This document shows positions 25,081 to 33,329 of a DNA stretch of 36,740 bases, piece after piece. A program made the position numbers and the translations under genes. The notes beneath the pieces are model-generated. The model saw only the letters and a program-made list of their open reading frames with translations, made no database searches and was not told the origin of the DNA. The stretch comes from Candidatus Kaiserbacteria bacterium (lineage in GTDB: Bacteria > Patescibacteriota > Minisyncoccia > Phycocordibacterales > Phycocordibacteraceae): contig JARIGM010000001.1 of assembly GCA_029288865.1 (NCBI GenBank), forward strand, positions 1-36,740. The letters are read 5' to 3'. Positions within the stretch are counted from its first letter, which is position 1, and every line of letters begins with the position of its first letter.

Positions 25081-25789
25081 CTGGGATGATGGAGACGTTC
25101 TCGATGAGCGGCTTGTCGCGCTGCTCGACAAGTATGGCATCAAGGGAACGTTCTACATCTCGAAAGACTATCGGAAGAATCGCCTATCCGATGATGTAAT
25201 CCGAAGTATCGCAGCACGATATGAGATAGGAGCGCACACGCTATCGCATCGATTGCTCCCTACGCTCACTTCGGAAGAGAAGCGACAGGAAATCGAGGGC
25301 GGAAAGTCTTGGCTCGAAGCTATGCTCGGCGTAGAGGTGCCGATGTTCTGTTATCCTGCAGGGCAATACGACGATGAATCGGTACAGCTTGTTCGGGAAG
25401 CGGGCTACAAAGGTGCACGTACCGTTAACCTGTTTTCTTTGACGACTCCAGAAAATCCGTTCCTCGTGGATACCACGTTTCAGGTGTATCCATTGCCGCT
25501 ACGACTCGTCCCGGGAGGAGGAATTTATCTGGGAAAGGCACTTTCGACCCTACGCGAACGGGGGTCAGCCATGCAATCGTACGGCCTCTCGCCGTGGTCC
25601 ATGCGTAGTTTTGAGGCTGCGGCAAAGGCTGCTTTCGATATAGCCCGCAAGAAAGGAGGCATTTTCCACCTCTGGGGGCACTCCTGGGAGATCGACCAGT
25701 ACGGATTGTGGGAATCTTTGGAACATGTGCTTTACTATATGAGTAACAGAGCCGATTGTCGGTATATAACAAATGGGGAAATCATTTAA
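25061..25789 (+). CDS. Polysaccharide deacetylase (CE4/NodB-like)
   Basis: A 242-residue NodB-homology hydrolase that removes N- or O-acetyl groups from sugars with a metal. Motif 1 is TSWDDGD with D9-D10; motif 2 is GAHTLSH with H59 and H63 as metal ligands; motif 3 is CYPAGQYDD (97-105); a later HLWGHSWEI matches the motif with the catalytic His. There is no signal peptide, so it would act in the cytoplasm on a lipid-linked or nucleotide-linked sugar, unlike secreted peptidoglycan deacetylases. The start overlaps the previous GT by 20 bases; the ATG at 25004 is inside that gene. Confidence 0.9.
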   Translation: MLTVTTSWDDGDVLDERLVALLDKYGIKGTFYISKDYRKNRLSDDVIRSIAARYEIGAHTLSHRLLPTLTSEEKRQEIEGGKSWLEAMLGVEVPMFCYPAGQYDDESVQLVREAGYKGARTVNLFSLTTPENPFLVDTTFQVYPLPLRLVPGGGIYLGKALSTLRERGSAMQSYGLSPWSMRSFEAAAKAAFDIARKKGGIFHLWGHSWEIDQYGLWESLEHVLYYMSNRADCRYITNGEII

Positions 25790-25791
25790 GT

Positions 25792-26502
25792 ATGAAAATC
25801 AAGACCTGGATCAAGCAGGCTTTCGTGCGGTTGTATAACCGACTGATGCCTACCGAAGACATTAATCAGAGCAAAGAGAAATGGAACTCTTTGGCTAAAG
25901 ACAATGCCCGCTATTTCGTACTCTCAAACTACGGCAAGGAAATATCGGAAGAAGTATTTCGCGAGGAAGGAGAAGCCGATTACAAAGCTCTCGTAGCAGA
26001 AGATTCGCTCATCAAAGAATCGCTCGGTGACTTCTCAACAAAACGGGTATTGGAAATCGGTTGCGGTATCGGCCGACTTACCGAATTCTTTGCCGATGAT
26101 TTCGCATCTGTTGTCGGAATCGACATTTCAGAAGAGATGATCGAACAAGGGAAGAAGCGCGTGGAAGGGAAGAAAAATATCTCTTTGGTGGTCGGCGATG
26201 GGCAGACCTATCCGCTCGGAGATGCTTCGATTGATTTTGTCTTTTCCTACATCGTATTCCAGCACATGCCCGACGCGGCAACAGTACGCAAGAACTTCGA
26301 GGAGATAGCCCGAGTTCTAGTCACGGGAGGAATCGCAAAGGTCCAGCTTCGTGGTGTCGAGGTGAAGAAAGGCGAATGGTTCTATGGACCCTCTTTCAAT
26401 CATGCTGGCGTCCTCGAGATCCTCGAAGGCCTTCCATTCGAATTGATTCGTGAGGAAGGAGAAGGTGAACGATACTACTGGATAACGCTTCGCAAGACTT
26501 AA
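25792..26502 (+). CDS. SAM-dependent methyltransferase
   Basis: A 236-residue class I methyltransferase (UbiE/Methyltransf_11 type). Motif I is RVLEIGCGIGRLTEF (residues 85-99), motif II VVGIDISEEMI, motif IV SIDFVFSYIVFQHMPD. An N-terminal extension of about 80 residues carries a basic amphipathic start (KIKTWIKQAFVRLYNRLM) that could bind membrane or partner. The start is two bases after the deacetylase stop; the ATG at 25756 lies within that gene. It probably modifies a sugar of the locus product. Confidence 0.85.
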   Translation: MKIKTWIKQAFVRLYNRLMPTEDINQSKEKWNSLAKDNARYFVLSNYGKEISEEVFREEGEADYKALVAEDSLIKESLGDFSTKRVLEIGCGIGRLTEFFADDFASVVGIDISEEMIEQGKKRVEGKKNISLVVGDGQTYPLGDASIDFVFSYIVFQHMPDAATVRKNFEEIARVLVTGGIAKVQLRGVEVKKGEWFYGPSFNHAGVLEILEGLPFELIREEGEGERYYWITLRKT

Positions 26503-26505
26503 AAT

Positions 26506-27300
26506 ATGCCATCCCGTTCGGAAACAGTACCGACAATTTCTTTTGTTCTAATCGTACGGAACGAACGGCATAATATCCAACAGTATTTCAAATCAATAGA
26601 AGGAGTCGCGGACGAATTGGTAATCGTAGACACGGGGTCGACTGACGGAACGATAGAATGTATCGAGTCCCTACGACCAATGGCTTCTTTCAAAGTCCAA
26701 CTCGTGCAGGAAGATATACGTCCGTTTCACTTTGGGAAGGCAAAAAATAGTGGAATAGCAAGAGCGTCAGGAGACTATATTTTCCTTCTAGATGCGGACG
26801 AGCGTCTCACCCCCTCTTTGAGAGAATCACTTAAAGTATTCCTTACAGATCGCGATCCGCTCCTTGTCTGCTTTAATCGAGTCGATGAGCTGGTACCCCA
26901 TTTTATCGACCCATGTATCCGTTTGTTCAAGAATAATCTGAATATCAGATACGGAGAAGATGATGCCTCGCTCGTCGATGAGATCCTTCAGTTCCAAGGA
27001 GAAGTTCTCGAGTTCGATCAACCAATATTGCATTATCAGGGCATTAATCATCTCCTGCGAAGGCCACAAAGAAATCTTTTCCAATTGGAATTAGATGTAA
27101 ACCGGACAAATAAGGAGCATGGAACCCTGAGAGAATTATTTCGGGGATTCGCATCTTTTATGTATATCTTCAGGAAGATATACTTCCGTCGAAAAGCTTG
27201 GAAAGATGGAAAGATTGGATTCAAATATGCGCTGCTTCGAGCATGGTATAAATTCCTCGTTCATTTTTTCATTGCAATGAAGCCGACAATACACACATGA
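26506..27300 (+). CDS. GT2-family glycosyltransferase
   Basis: A 264-residue GT-A enzyme. ISFVLIVRNERHNI opens the fold, DTGSTDGT (residues 42-49) binds the nucleotide, and LDADER (95-100) is the DxD metal site. It resembles the WaaE/KdtX-like and SunS-like GT2 group (RPFHFGKAKNSGIARASGDY before the DxD, split at K). The C-terminal part has a basic aromatic segment (YIFRKIYFRRKAWKDGK) that may bind the membrane. By eye the base composition is more A+T-rich than the preceding genes. It shares ATGA with the next gene. Confidence 0.9.
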   Translation: MPSRSETVPTISFVLIVRNERHNIQQYFKSIEGVADELVIVDTGSTDGTIECIESLRPMASFKVQLVQEDIRPFHFGKAKNSGIARASGDYIFLLDADERLTPSLRESLKVFLTDRDPLLVCFNRVDELVPHFIDPCIRLFKNNLNIRYGEDDASLVDEILQFQGEVLEFDQPILHYQGINHLLRRPQRNLFQLELDVNRTNKEHGTLRELFRGFASFMYIFRKIYFRRKAWKDGKIGFKYALLRAWYKFLVHFFIAMKPTIHT

Positions 27301-28550
27301 AAATCTGCATTCTCATCGATAGGATTCCTCCCGAAGGTAAGGGAGGTGCAGAGCGGGTTGCTGTGGAGACAGCACGCGCTCTGACTGCTCGAGGCCATAG
27401 CGTCACGCTTATTACCGCAACGGCACAAGATATTCCTGGAGGTCTTAGAGAAGAGAATGTTGATGGTGTTCGGATAATTTCAATCTACTCTCGATATCCT
27501 GAACGTTGGCGTGCATGGAGAAGCTTGTATAACCCAGGACCGGTGAAAATCATCCGAAGACTGTTTGCAGAGATACAGCCTGATATTGTTCACGTACATA
27601 ACGTACATTACGATCTCTCGTACCATGTCCTAAAACTTGCAAAGGAGGCGGGGTCCCGAGTATTTATTACGGCCCACGACGTCATGCTATTCCACTATGC
27701 AAAATTAGTGGAATTCATTGATCCTGCTAATCCGGTCTGCAAGAAGGAATGGGATTACCATGTGAAGGTCACCGACCAGATAAGGCGGTACAGATGGAGA
27801 TATAATCCGCTACGGAATCTAGTGATCCGCTACTATGTACGACGCTATACGGATAAACGCTTCGCAGTGAGTAAAGCACTACAGAGAGCGTACGCCCAGA
27901 ATGGCTTGCCTGGATTTGAGGTGTTGTATACCGGCATAAATGCAGACGAGTGGGAAATAAAGCCGGATTCGATACGAACGTTTAAGGAGAAATTCAATCT
28001 TCAAGGAAGAAAAGTAATCCTCTTCGGCGGCCGTATCACCCGGCTTAAGGGCGGAGACGTTCTTCTTGAGGCGTTGAAGAAGATCGTACAAGAAGTTCCC
28101 ACAGCACTCGTGCTTATTGCCGGAATGGCGGACCACTATGTGGAGGAACTTCAAGATCGAACTCGAGCCGCCGGCCTTTCAGAACATGTCCGTGTTACCG
28201 GATGGCTTGAGGGTGATGAACTGCGTGCCGCCTATCACGCATCCGACGTCATTACTGTTCCTTCGGTTTGTTTCGATTCTTTCCCGGTAACTAATCTTGA
28301 AGCCATGGCATGCAGCAAACCGGTGGTCGCGACCTGTTTCGGCGGATCTTCAGAAAGTATCGAAGATGAGGTGACAGGATATATCGTGAATCCATACAAT
28401 ATAGATGATCTTGCGACAAAGATCATAGATCTGCTGATGAATGATACAAAGCGCACCATCTTCGGTGAAGCTGCACACGATCGCGTCATCAGAGAATTCT
28501 CTCTACAGCAACATTTTACTGCCTTAGAAAAGGCATATCTGGATAAATAG
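27297..28550 (+). CDS. GT4-family glycosyltransferase
   Basis: A 417-residue GT-B enzyme. N-terminal PPEGKGGAERVAVETARAL and IVHVHNVHY are classical GT4 features; ILFGGRITRLKGGDVLLEAL is the donor strand. The E-x7-E site is modified: VCFDSFPVTNLEAMACSKP has Asp-Ser in place of the first Glu. It ends one base from the stop of the convergent minus-strand gene, with no terminator hairpin between them. Confidence 0.9.
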   Translation: MKICILIDRIPPEGKGGAERVAVETARALTARGHSVTLITATAQDIPGGLREENVDGVRIISIYSRYPERWRAWRSLYNPGPVKIIRRLFAEIQPDIVHVHNVHYDLSYHVLKLAKEAGSRVFITAHDVMLFHYAKLVEFIDPANPVCKKEWDYHVKVTDQIRRYRWRYNPLRNLVIRYYVRRYTDKRFAVSKALQRAYAQNGLPGFEVLYTGINADEWEIKPDSIRTFKEKFNLQGRKVILFGGRITRLKGGDVLLEALKKIVQEVPTALVLIAGMADHYVEELQDRTRAAGLSEHVRVTGWLEGDELRAAYHASDVITVPSVCFDSFPVTNLEAMACSKPVVATCFGGSSESIEDEVTGYIVNPYNIDDLATKIIDLLMNDTKRTIFGEAAHDRVIREFSLQQHFTALEKAYLDK

Positions 28551-28551
28551 G

Positions 28552-29511
28552 CTACGCTTTATTACGACGAAGTATAGCGTTCCGTACGCTTATAAAGGAA
28601 CCATATATTCCCGGCAATCGAGAGCGGAAGAATGTTGAGAGATGGCCACGCGTGTACGCAATGTGGTGGCGAATAATGAAGCGGACGCTGTAATAGTGTT
28701 TCGCGACATTCCAATGACGATCGTACTGATGAACGACGTTCGGCACGACGACATGACCGTTTAAGATATGGCCATTCTTCCGTACGAGTGTATCTTCTAT
28801 GCCCACGGTAAAGACAGGGCCTTCATCATTCTTGTATATCTGTAACGCAGGGAGGAGGTTCTTGTAGATAAGGTAGTTATGTATGCCCTGATCCATGCCG
28901 GGGATCTCGATGGGTACATCTCGATCCACGACAGTCTTTACGAATATGGAAAGGTATTCAAGGACGCGTGCTGCGGAGCCGACGGTAACCCCTGAGCAGA
29001 TGATAGGCTTCGAAGCGAGTTCGTCTGATACTTCTTTTCCGAATCCTTTCTCGATCCACATCGCATTAATAGAAGAATCTGCAATCACTGAGCCTTCGTG
29101 TTCAGTGAAGCAGTACAGCTTATCTTGAGGAGAGAAGTCAAACGGATCCTTTTGGAAAATCACGTCACGCGTGTCAGAAAGCAACACGTTCTCGTAGCGG
29201 TCTCCGAATTCCTTAAGATAGCAATATGCGAGCAAATATCTAAGACTATGCACTGCAGTGTTTTGCCAGTGCGCGTTAGTGGTCCACTCATTATGTCGCG
29301 CCCACGCTCCTTCCATATAAGGAGGAGTCGTCATAAAGGGAACGAGGATCACGCCCCATTCTCTCAGCGTTTCGAGCGTTTTTGGATCTATCTGTGAATA
29401 AAAGAAGACTGTGTCTCCTTCGTAACCCGCTTTCTTAAGTGTCGCAAGGAAGGGGCGGAGCACTTCAAAGTCATAGCCTTTTATCGTGCCGAGAACGAGG
29501 TTCTTTTTCAT
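28552..29511 (-). CDS. Putative GT-A-like glycosyltransferase with SDTRD motif
   Basis: A 319-residue protein. An N-terminal strand (NLVLGTIKGYDFEVLRPFL) is followed by GDTVFFYSQID and NVLLSDTRDVIFQKDPF (residues 109-124), where SDTRD takes the place of a DxD metal site. Next come CSGVTVGSA and MDQGIHNYLIY, then VVPNVVHQYDRH. This order is seen in a family of uncharacterised putative glycosyltransferases from bacterial surface loci and some eukaryotes. No membrane segment is seen. It is the last gene of a five-gene minus-strand operon. The family assignment rests on pattern memory. Confidence 0.65.
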   Translation of the reverse strand: MKKNLVLGTIKGYDFEVLRPFLATLKKAGYEGDTVFFYSQIDPKTLETLREWGVILVPFMTTPPYMEGAWARHNEWTTNAHWQNTAVHSLRYLLAYCYLKEFGDRYENVLLSDTRDVIFQKDPFDFSPQDKLYCFTEHEGSVIADSSINAMWIEKGFGKEVSDELASKPIICSGVTVGSAARVLEYLSIFVKTVVDRDVPIEIPGMDQGIHNYLIYKNLLPALQIYKNDEGPVFTVGIEDTLVRKNGHILNGHVVVPNVVHQYDRHWNVAKHYYSVRFIIRHHIAYTRGHLSTFFRSRLPGIYGSFISVRNAILRRNKA

Positions 29512-29514
29512 ATG

Positions 29515-30555
29515 TTATGGAAGAAGCAATCGCTCAGCGTCGTTCACGAACTCCTTATATTTCTGAGGTTTCATGAGTGCATAATACGCCTTTTTAAGAA
29601 AAAGGTACGGCATGCCAAATCGATATTTGAAGAACCATTTCAATCGATCCTTAAGAAGATGACTGACTCCTTGTCCTTTCTCAAGGTAATACGCTTCATC
29701 ATAAGAGTTAACAGAGACCGATTCTGGATGGATGAGGGGGAACTGCATTGGATAGGTGGGACGGTCTGCCCAGAGGGGATCGTAGACGGTTGTCTGCGAA
29801 GCGAACTGGTCGAATCCGATATTCGATATGAGATTCTGCCGAGGATAGACCGAGAGTCCTCGCGTAGAAAGACAGGAGAGTATCCATTGGCCATCCCAAC
29901 TCCGTATCTTCTTGTCGTAGTATTCTTGAAATTTCTTTCCAAGGCGGAAAGCGGCTGCGCTCGGCAACAGACTGTAGAGTAGCTTCGAATCACGAATCTG
30001 AGGCCATGAACGTACTTCGACATCGTAGTGCTTCCATGCGCGGCGCCATGTTGCCCATCCCCATATACAAGGGATGGATAAGAAATAGTAACTTGCCGAG
30101 CATTTAAAATTTCGATTTCCTTGCTCGACGTCTGTACCGCTGATCTGCATGATACGTTCGTCGTCTCGGTATCTCGCGAGGAGCTCTTCGCAGTACGGGA
30201 AGAAGGTCTGGTCAGGCAAGCAATCAGCTTCGAGAATTATTCCTTCTTCGACATGCTCGAAGAACCAATCGATGGCTGAGCTCGGTGCATATTTGATGCC
30301 GAGGTTGGTGTCTAGGAAGCGTGTTTGCACATCGCATGGCCAATCTATGCGAGAAAGAATCTCTGTGCGTACTTGCTCGCAGCGCTCTTTGTCTTCCGGA
30401 ACATGTGCCCGTGGACCATCAGCATTTATGAAAAGCTTCGACGGGCGAGCTTTACGAATCTCTTCAAATACCCGAAGGGTCGTGTCCGGACGATTGAAAA
30501 CTATAAAGAGTACGGGAGTTTCAAGTGAAGAGGTCTCTACTTCTCGTCTTTCCAT
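29515..30555 (-). CDS. GT-A glycosyltransferase (HlpA-like nucleotide-diphospho-sugar transferase)
   Basis: A 346-residue protein. TPVLFIVFNRPDTTLRVFEE (residues 13-32), LFINADGPR (41-49), then LDTNLGIKYAPSSAIDWFF and GIILEADCLPDQTFF with the EADC (109-112) metal site. GWATWRRAWKHYD follows, a stretch typical of this sugar-transferase family. The ATG at 30555 is preferred over 30585 because the extra residues lie in the upstream gene; the overlap is 19 bases. It ends three bases before the next operon gene. The sugar is unknown. Confidence 0.82.
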   Translation of the reverse strand: MERREVETSSLETPVLFIVFNRPDTTLRVFEEIRKARPSKLFINADGPRAHVPEDKERCEQVRTEILSRIDWPCDVQTRFLDTNLGIKYAPSSAIDWFFEHVEEGIILEADCLPDQTFFPYCEELLARYRDDERIMQISGTDVEQGNRNFKCSASYYFLSIPCIWGWATWRRAWKHYDVEVRSWPQIRDSKLLYSLLPSAAAFRLGKKFQEYYDKKIRSWDGQWILSCLSTRGLSVYPRQNLISNIGFDQFASQTTVYDPLWADRPTYPMQFPLIHPESVSVNSYDEAYYLEKGQGVSHLLKDRLKWFFKYRFGMPYLFLKKAYYALMKPQKYKEFVNDAERLLLP

Positions 30556-31280
30556 ATATGCGCCACTCCCCATGGATACATCCAATGGACTGAATATCCG
30601 CGCGGCTTGAAGAAATCTTCAGCCCAATTATTTCGCGATCCCCATGGTATTGCATGAAGTTCGATGATCAAGTGACGAATCTTCCTGATGGTGGATTCAG
30701 AAGCGGCTTCGATAAGGTCGAATTCTGCACCTTCCACGTCAATCTTCAGTAAATCCACGTGATCGAAGTTTGCGAGTATCGTATCAAGGCTTCGTCCAGG
30801 AACAGCGATGCCATCTTTCTCAACTAGGTGCCGTGCGATTGCAGGACCATCGGCCTGTATCATGACCATGCCATCTTTTCCTGCAGCAGCTTCTTGCTTA
30901 AGCTCCGCGAACGGAGCATTCTTTTCGAGAAGTGCGAATGTTACCGGGTGAGGCTCGTATGCTGTGATTGTCGCATCAGGATAGTGTGCTTTCGCATCGA
31001 TACTAAAGGCACCGATGTTCGCTCCCAAATCGACAATGATCGGATTAGGAGGAAGAGGAACCTCATTCAGTCGGTATTCGTTAAGGTTAAAGAATGACGT
31101 AACGAACGAAAGCTCGGACGAGAATATGTCGTGAATCGTTATGGGGAAGCCGTTACGCAAGTGAAGCGTCTGCTCTCCTCTGTGGAAGTGATTAAAGGGG
31201 AAGACAACTTTATACCAATCACTGAATGCGGTAATGCTTGCCCGCTTGGCACGGATACGATCTCTTAATTTGGAACTCAT
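30537..31280 (-). CDS. FkbM-family methyltransferase
   Basis: A 247-residue SAM-dependent O-methyltransferase. Motif I is IIVDLGANIGAFSIDA, followed by ITAYEPHPVTFALLEKN (acidic loop), GRSLDTIL and VDLLKIDVEGAEFDLIEAA, then HLIIELHA. These are the standard FkbM blocks. It probably methylates a hydroxyl on a glycan sugar. A -10 box TATTAT sits 6 bases upstream of the ATG, so it can be expressed apart from the flippase gene. Confidence 0.9.
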   Translation of the reverse strand: MSSKLRDRIRAKRASITAFSDWYKVVFPFNHFHRGEQTLHLRNGFPITIHDIFSSELSFVTSFFNLNEYRLNEVPLPPNPIIVDLGANIGAFSIDAKAHYPDATITAYEPHPVTFALLEKNAPFAELKQEAAAGKDGMVMIQADGPAIARHLVEKDGIAVPGRSLDTILANFDHVDLLKIDVEGAEFDLIEAASESTIRKIRHLIIELHAIPWGSRNNWAEDFFKPRGYSVHWMYPWGVAHIWKDEK

Positions 31281-31286
31281 AGGACT

Positions 31287-31292
31287 ATAATA
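31287..31292 (-). promoter_or_regulatory. Leaderless-type -10 box (TATTAT), minus strand
   Basis: On the minus strand TATTAT ends 6 bases before the ATG at 31280. No ribosome binding site is visible. It lies in the 36-base gap after the flippase gene. Confidence 0.6.
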
Positions 31293-31316
31293 AGGTATCA
31301 GCGAGCTTGCTCCAAA

Positions 31317-32573
31317 TTATGCGATTCTGTCAGGTCGTGATGCGATCCGGTACAAGATATACCAGAGTATTCCAGTGATCATGCGGATAAATATGATTGA
31401 CCAGATGAGTCCCCAGAGCCCGAAGTAGAAGATTCCCACGCACATACAGATTATCTGGGCGATGCTGATGACGACGGAACTGATGTACTGTTCCTTTAAC
31501 AGTTTCTTTGCGCCGAGATAGGAACCGCTCGGAGCGAACATCAGACTCAAGAATGAGAGTATATATACTTGCGAATAGGGAATCGCGACACTATAGGTTG
31601 GATAGAGGATATGATAGACAAACGGTGCGAGCGGTATGTATATGACGATACATACGATCGAAAAGGCCAGGAGCAGCAAAGACTTCGTGCCCATGTTGTC
31701 TCGGATATTCTGAGGCAGGTGATTGGCAAATCGAGCCTGCAACATGCCGTCGAGATTCTTAAGCGGTCCTTTGAGCTGGTCAGGGATACCGGTCGCGAAG
31801 CTGTAGATCGCAAGTTGCGCCGGTCCGACGAAGTGGAACAAGAGGATCTGGTCCGCGTTCGCTGCGATTCCGCCAATGATTCCCATGAAGCTCAAGTGTT
31901 TGGCATATGACAACGCGCCAGGATCAGCGGTCGTCGGGTCGGGCTTGTAGAGGCGCATGACATACCAATAGAGGAGCAAGTCGGTAACGGCATTCGCAAT
32001 AAAGTAGACGACTACTAACGCGAGAGAATTCGGAAGGGTGAAGCCAGTAATGATGAGTGCACCTGCCGGGATGAGGCTGCCTGCTGCGCCGCTATAGATA
32101 GCAAGACGCGCAAAATCTTTCTTGGCAGTGAGGAATGCTGATGCTAGGCTTGCGCCGATAATGAATGGTGTAAGCGATCCGCCGATCAAGACACCTATAC
32201 CGATCGTGTAGTTGCCTTGCAGGAAATAATAAAGCGCGATCGCGAGTGCGCCTACGAAGATTGCGATACTCCAGCGTAGGTTCGTACGGAAGGCGAGCGC
32301 AAGCGTGCCATCGAATCCGCGCGAAACTGATTGCAGGACTGCATTACCGAGTCCAGTAAGGGAAAGGATAGGGAGGAGGGAAACGAGAGAAAGGATGTAC
32401 TTGTACTCGCCATAGACATCTTTCGAAACATATCGAGACAAAACAACGGAGAGTGCAAGTGCGGAACCAACGCTCGCGATTTGCGAGACGATACCCCAGA
32501 ATGTTCCGCGTGCGAGATAGCGCACGTCAATCTTAATGTGCTTCTCCAGAAACGAGATGAGAGAATCTTTCAT
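31317..32573 (-). CDS. Polysaccharide flippase (Wzx/PST family)
   Basis: A 418-residue integral membrane protein with about 12 hydrophobic segments, of the MOP superfamily that flips undecaprenyl-linked oligosaccharide units. The N-terminus YLARGTFWGIVSQIASVGSA and LSRYVSKDVYGEYKYILS (G-x-Y at the end of segment 2) are typical for PST/Wzx, as is the paired GVLIGGSLTPFI region. ATG 32573 is used because the upstream frame lies in the previous gene. It starts 4 bases after that gene's stop, so it is cotranscribed with the FkbM gene at 32578-33312. It would export the unit built by the GTs of the locus. Confidence 0.9.
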   Translation of the reverse strand: MKDSLISFLEKHIKIDVRYLARGTFWGIVSQIASVGSALALSVVLSRYVSKDVYGEYKYILSLVSLLPILSLTGLGNAVLQSVSRGFDGTLALAFRTNLRWSIAIFVGALAIALYYFLQGNYTIGIGVLIGGSLTPFIIGASLASAFLTAKKDFARLAIYSGAAGSLIPAGALIITGFTLPNSLALVVVYFIANAVTDLLLYWYVMRLYKPDPTTADPGALSYAKHLSFMGIIGGIAANADQILLFHFVGPAQLAIYSFATGIPDQLKGPLKNLDGMLQARFANHLPQNIRDNMGTKSLLLLAFSIVCIVIYIPLAPFVYHILYPTYSVAIPYSQVYILSFLSLMFAPSGSYLGAKKLLKEQYISSVVISIAQIICMCVGIFYFGLWGLIWSIIFIRMITGILWYILYRIASRPDRIA

Positions 32574-32577
32574 ATAA

Positions 32578-33312
32578 CTAGTGAGATTGGGACTGTCTGA
32601 AGATAAGCGTAATACCGGTGCATGCGTATAGGGTATAACCACGCTCAACCAAGAAGCGATACGTTTCAGAATGAGAAGGATTATTAACGTCGAATGTATG
32701 ATCTTCCACGGCAATCACTTGCGGGGCAAACCGCTGCCAATCATTCGAACGTAGCACCTCGAGGTCATATCCCTCGGTATCGACATTCAGGAAGTCGATA
32801 GGGGTCTCCACCGGAACGTACTCTTCTAATATATCGGCAAGCGGACGAACTGGGATCAGGCTTGTCGGAAGTTCCTTGAGCCAGGAACGTCTACGCGCAT
32901 CAGCTGCAGCGTCAGGGGAGAATGTGTTGAATGCAGGATCAGCGAATTGATAATAGGGGAGCGAAGTTTCGGTGCTCGCTACGCCGAGCACTACGCTCAT
33001 ATCACGTGGACGTGCCCGTTTAAAATAATCAATCGCTTTCGCATAAGGATCGATATTCAGGCCGTGCCAGCCACGCTTATATAAAAGGTACGTATTGGAA
33101 TAGCGGAACGGGTGATTCGCGCCAACATCTACGAAGTAACCCTTTTCCTTTGTGAGAAGCTTTGAACTTACGATATCCTCGCCGGACTGGGAATAATATG
33201 ATTGCCGATAGGAGCCCCAGAGGACATTCTTGAGGTCGACAAGGTCTTGGCGATAGGTAGGCGGAATGGTTTCTAGGATGCGTTCTTTGAGATGGTGAGG
33301 CCAACGGGACAT
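32578..33312 (-). CDS. FkbM-family methyltransferase
   Basis: A 244-residue protein. YYSQSGEDIVSSKLL leads into GYFVDVGANHPFRYSNTYLL (motif I), RGWHGLNIDPYAKAI, PRDMSVVLGVAS, and DFLNVDTEGYDLEVLRSNDW, then VIAVEDHTF. This is the FkbM-type fold of the subgroup starting with SQ-x-GED. It is the first gene of the minus-strand operon, starting at the divergent overlapping -10 boxes with the GT2-GtrA gene. It probably acts on a sugar hydroxyl. Confidence 0.88.
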   Translation of the reverse strand: MSRWPHHLKERILETIPPTYRQDLVDLKNVLWGSYRQSYYSQSGEDIVSSKLLTKEKGYFVDVGANHPFRYSNTYLLYKRGWHGLNIDPYAKAIDYFKRARPRDMSVVLGVASTETSLPYYQFADPAFNTFSPDAAADARRRSWLKELPTSLIPVRPLADILEEYVPVETPIDFLNVDTEGYDLEVLRSNDWQRFAPQVIAVEDHTFDVNNPSHSETYRFLVERGYTLYACTGITLIFRQSQSH

Positions 33313-33316
33313 ACGG

Positions 33317-33325
33317 TATAGTGTA
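33317..33325. promoter_or_regulatory. Two overlapping divergent leaderless -10 boxes
   Basis: Plus strand: TATAGT at 33317-33322, 7 bases before ATG 33330. Minus strand: TACACT at 33325-33320, 7 bases before ATG 33312. The boxes overlap by three bases. RNA polymerase could occupy only one direction at a time, so the two units should compete. Confidence 0.6.
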
Positions 33326-33329
33326 CCTC

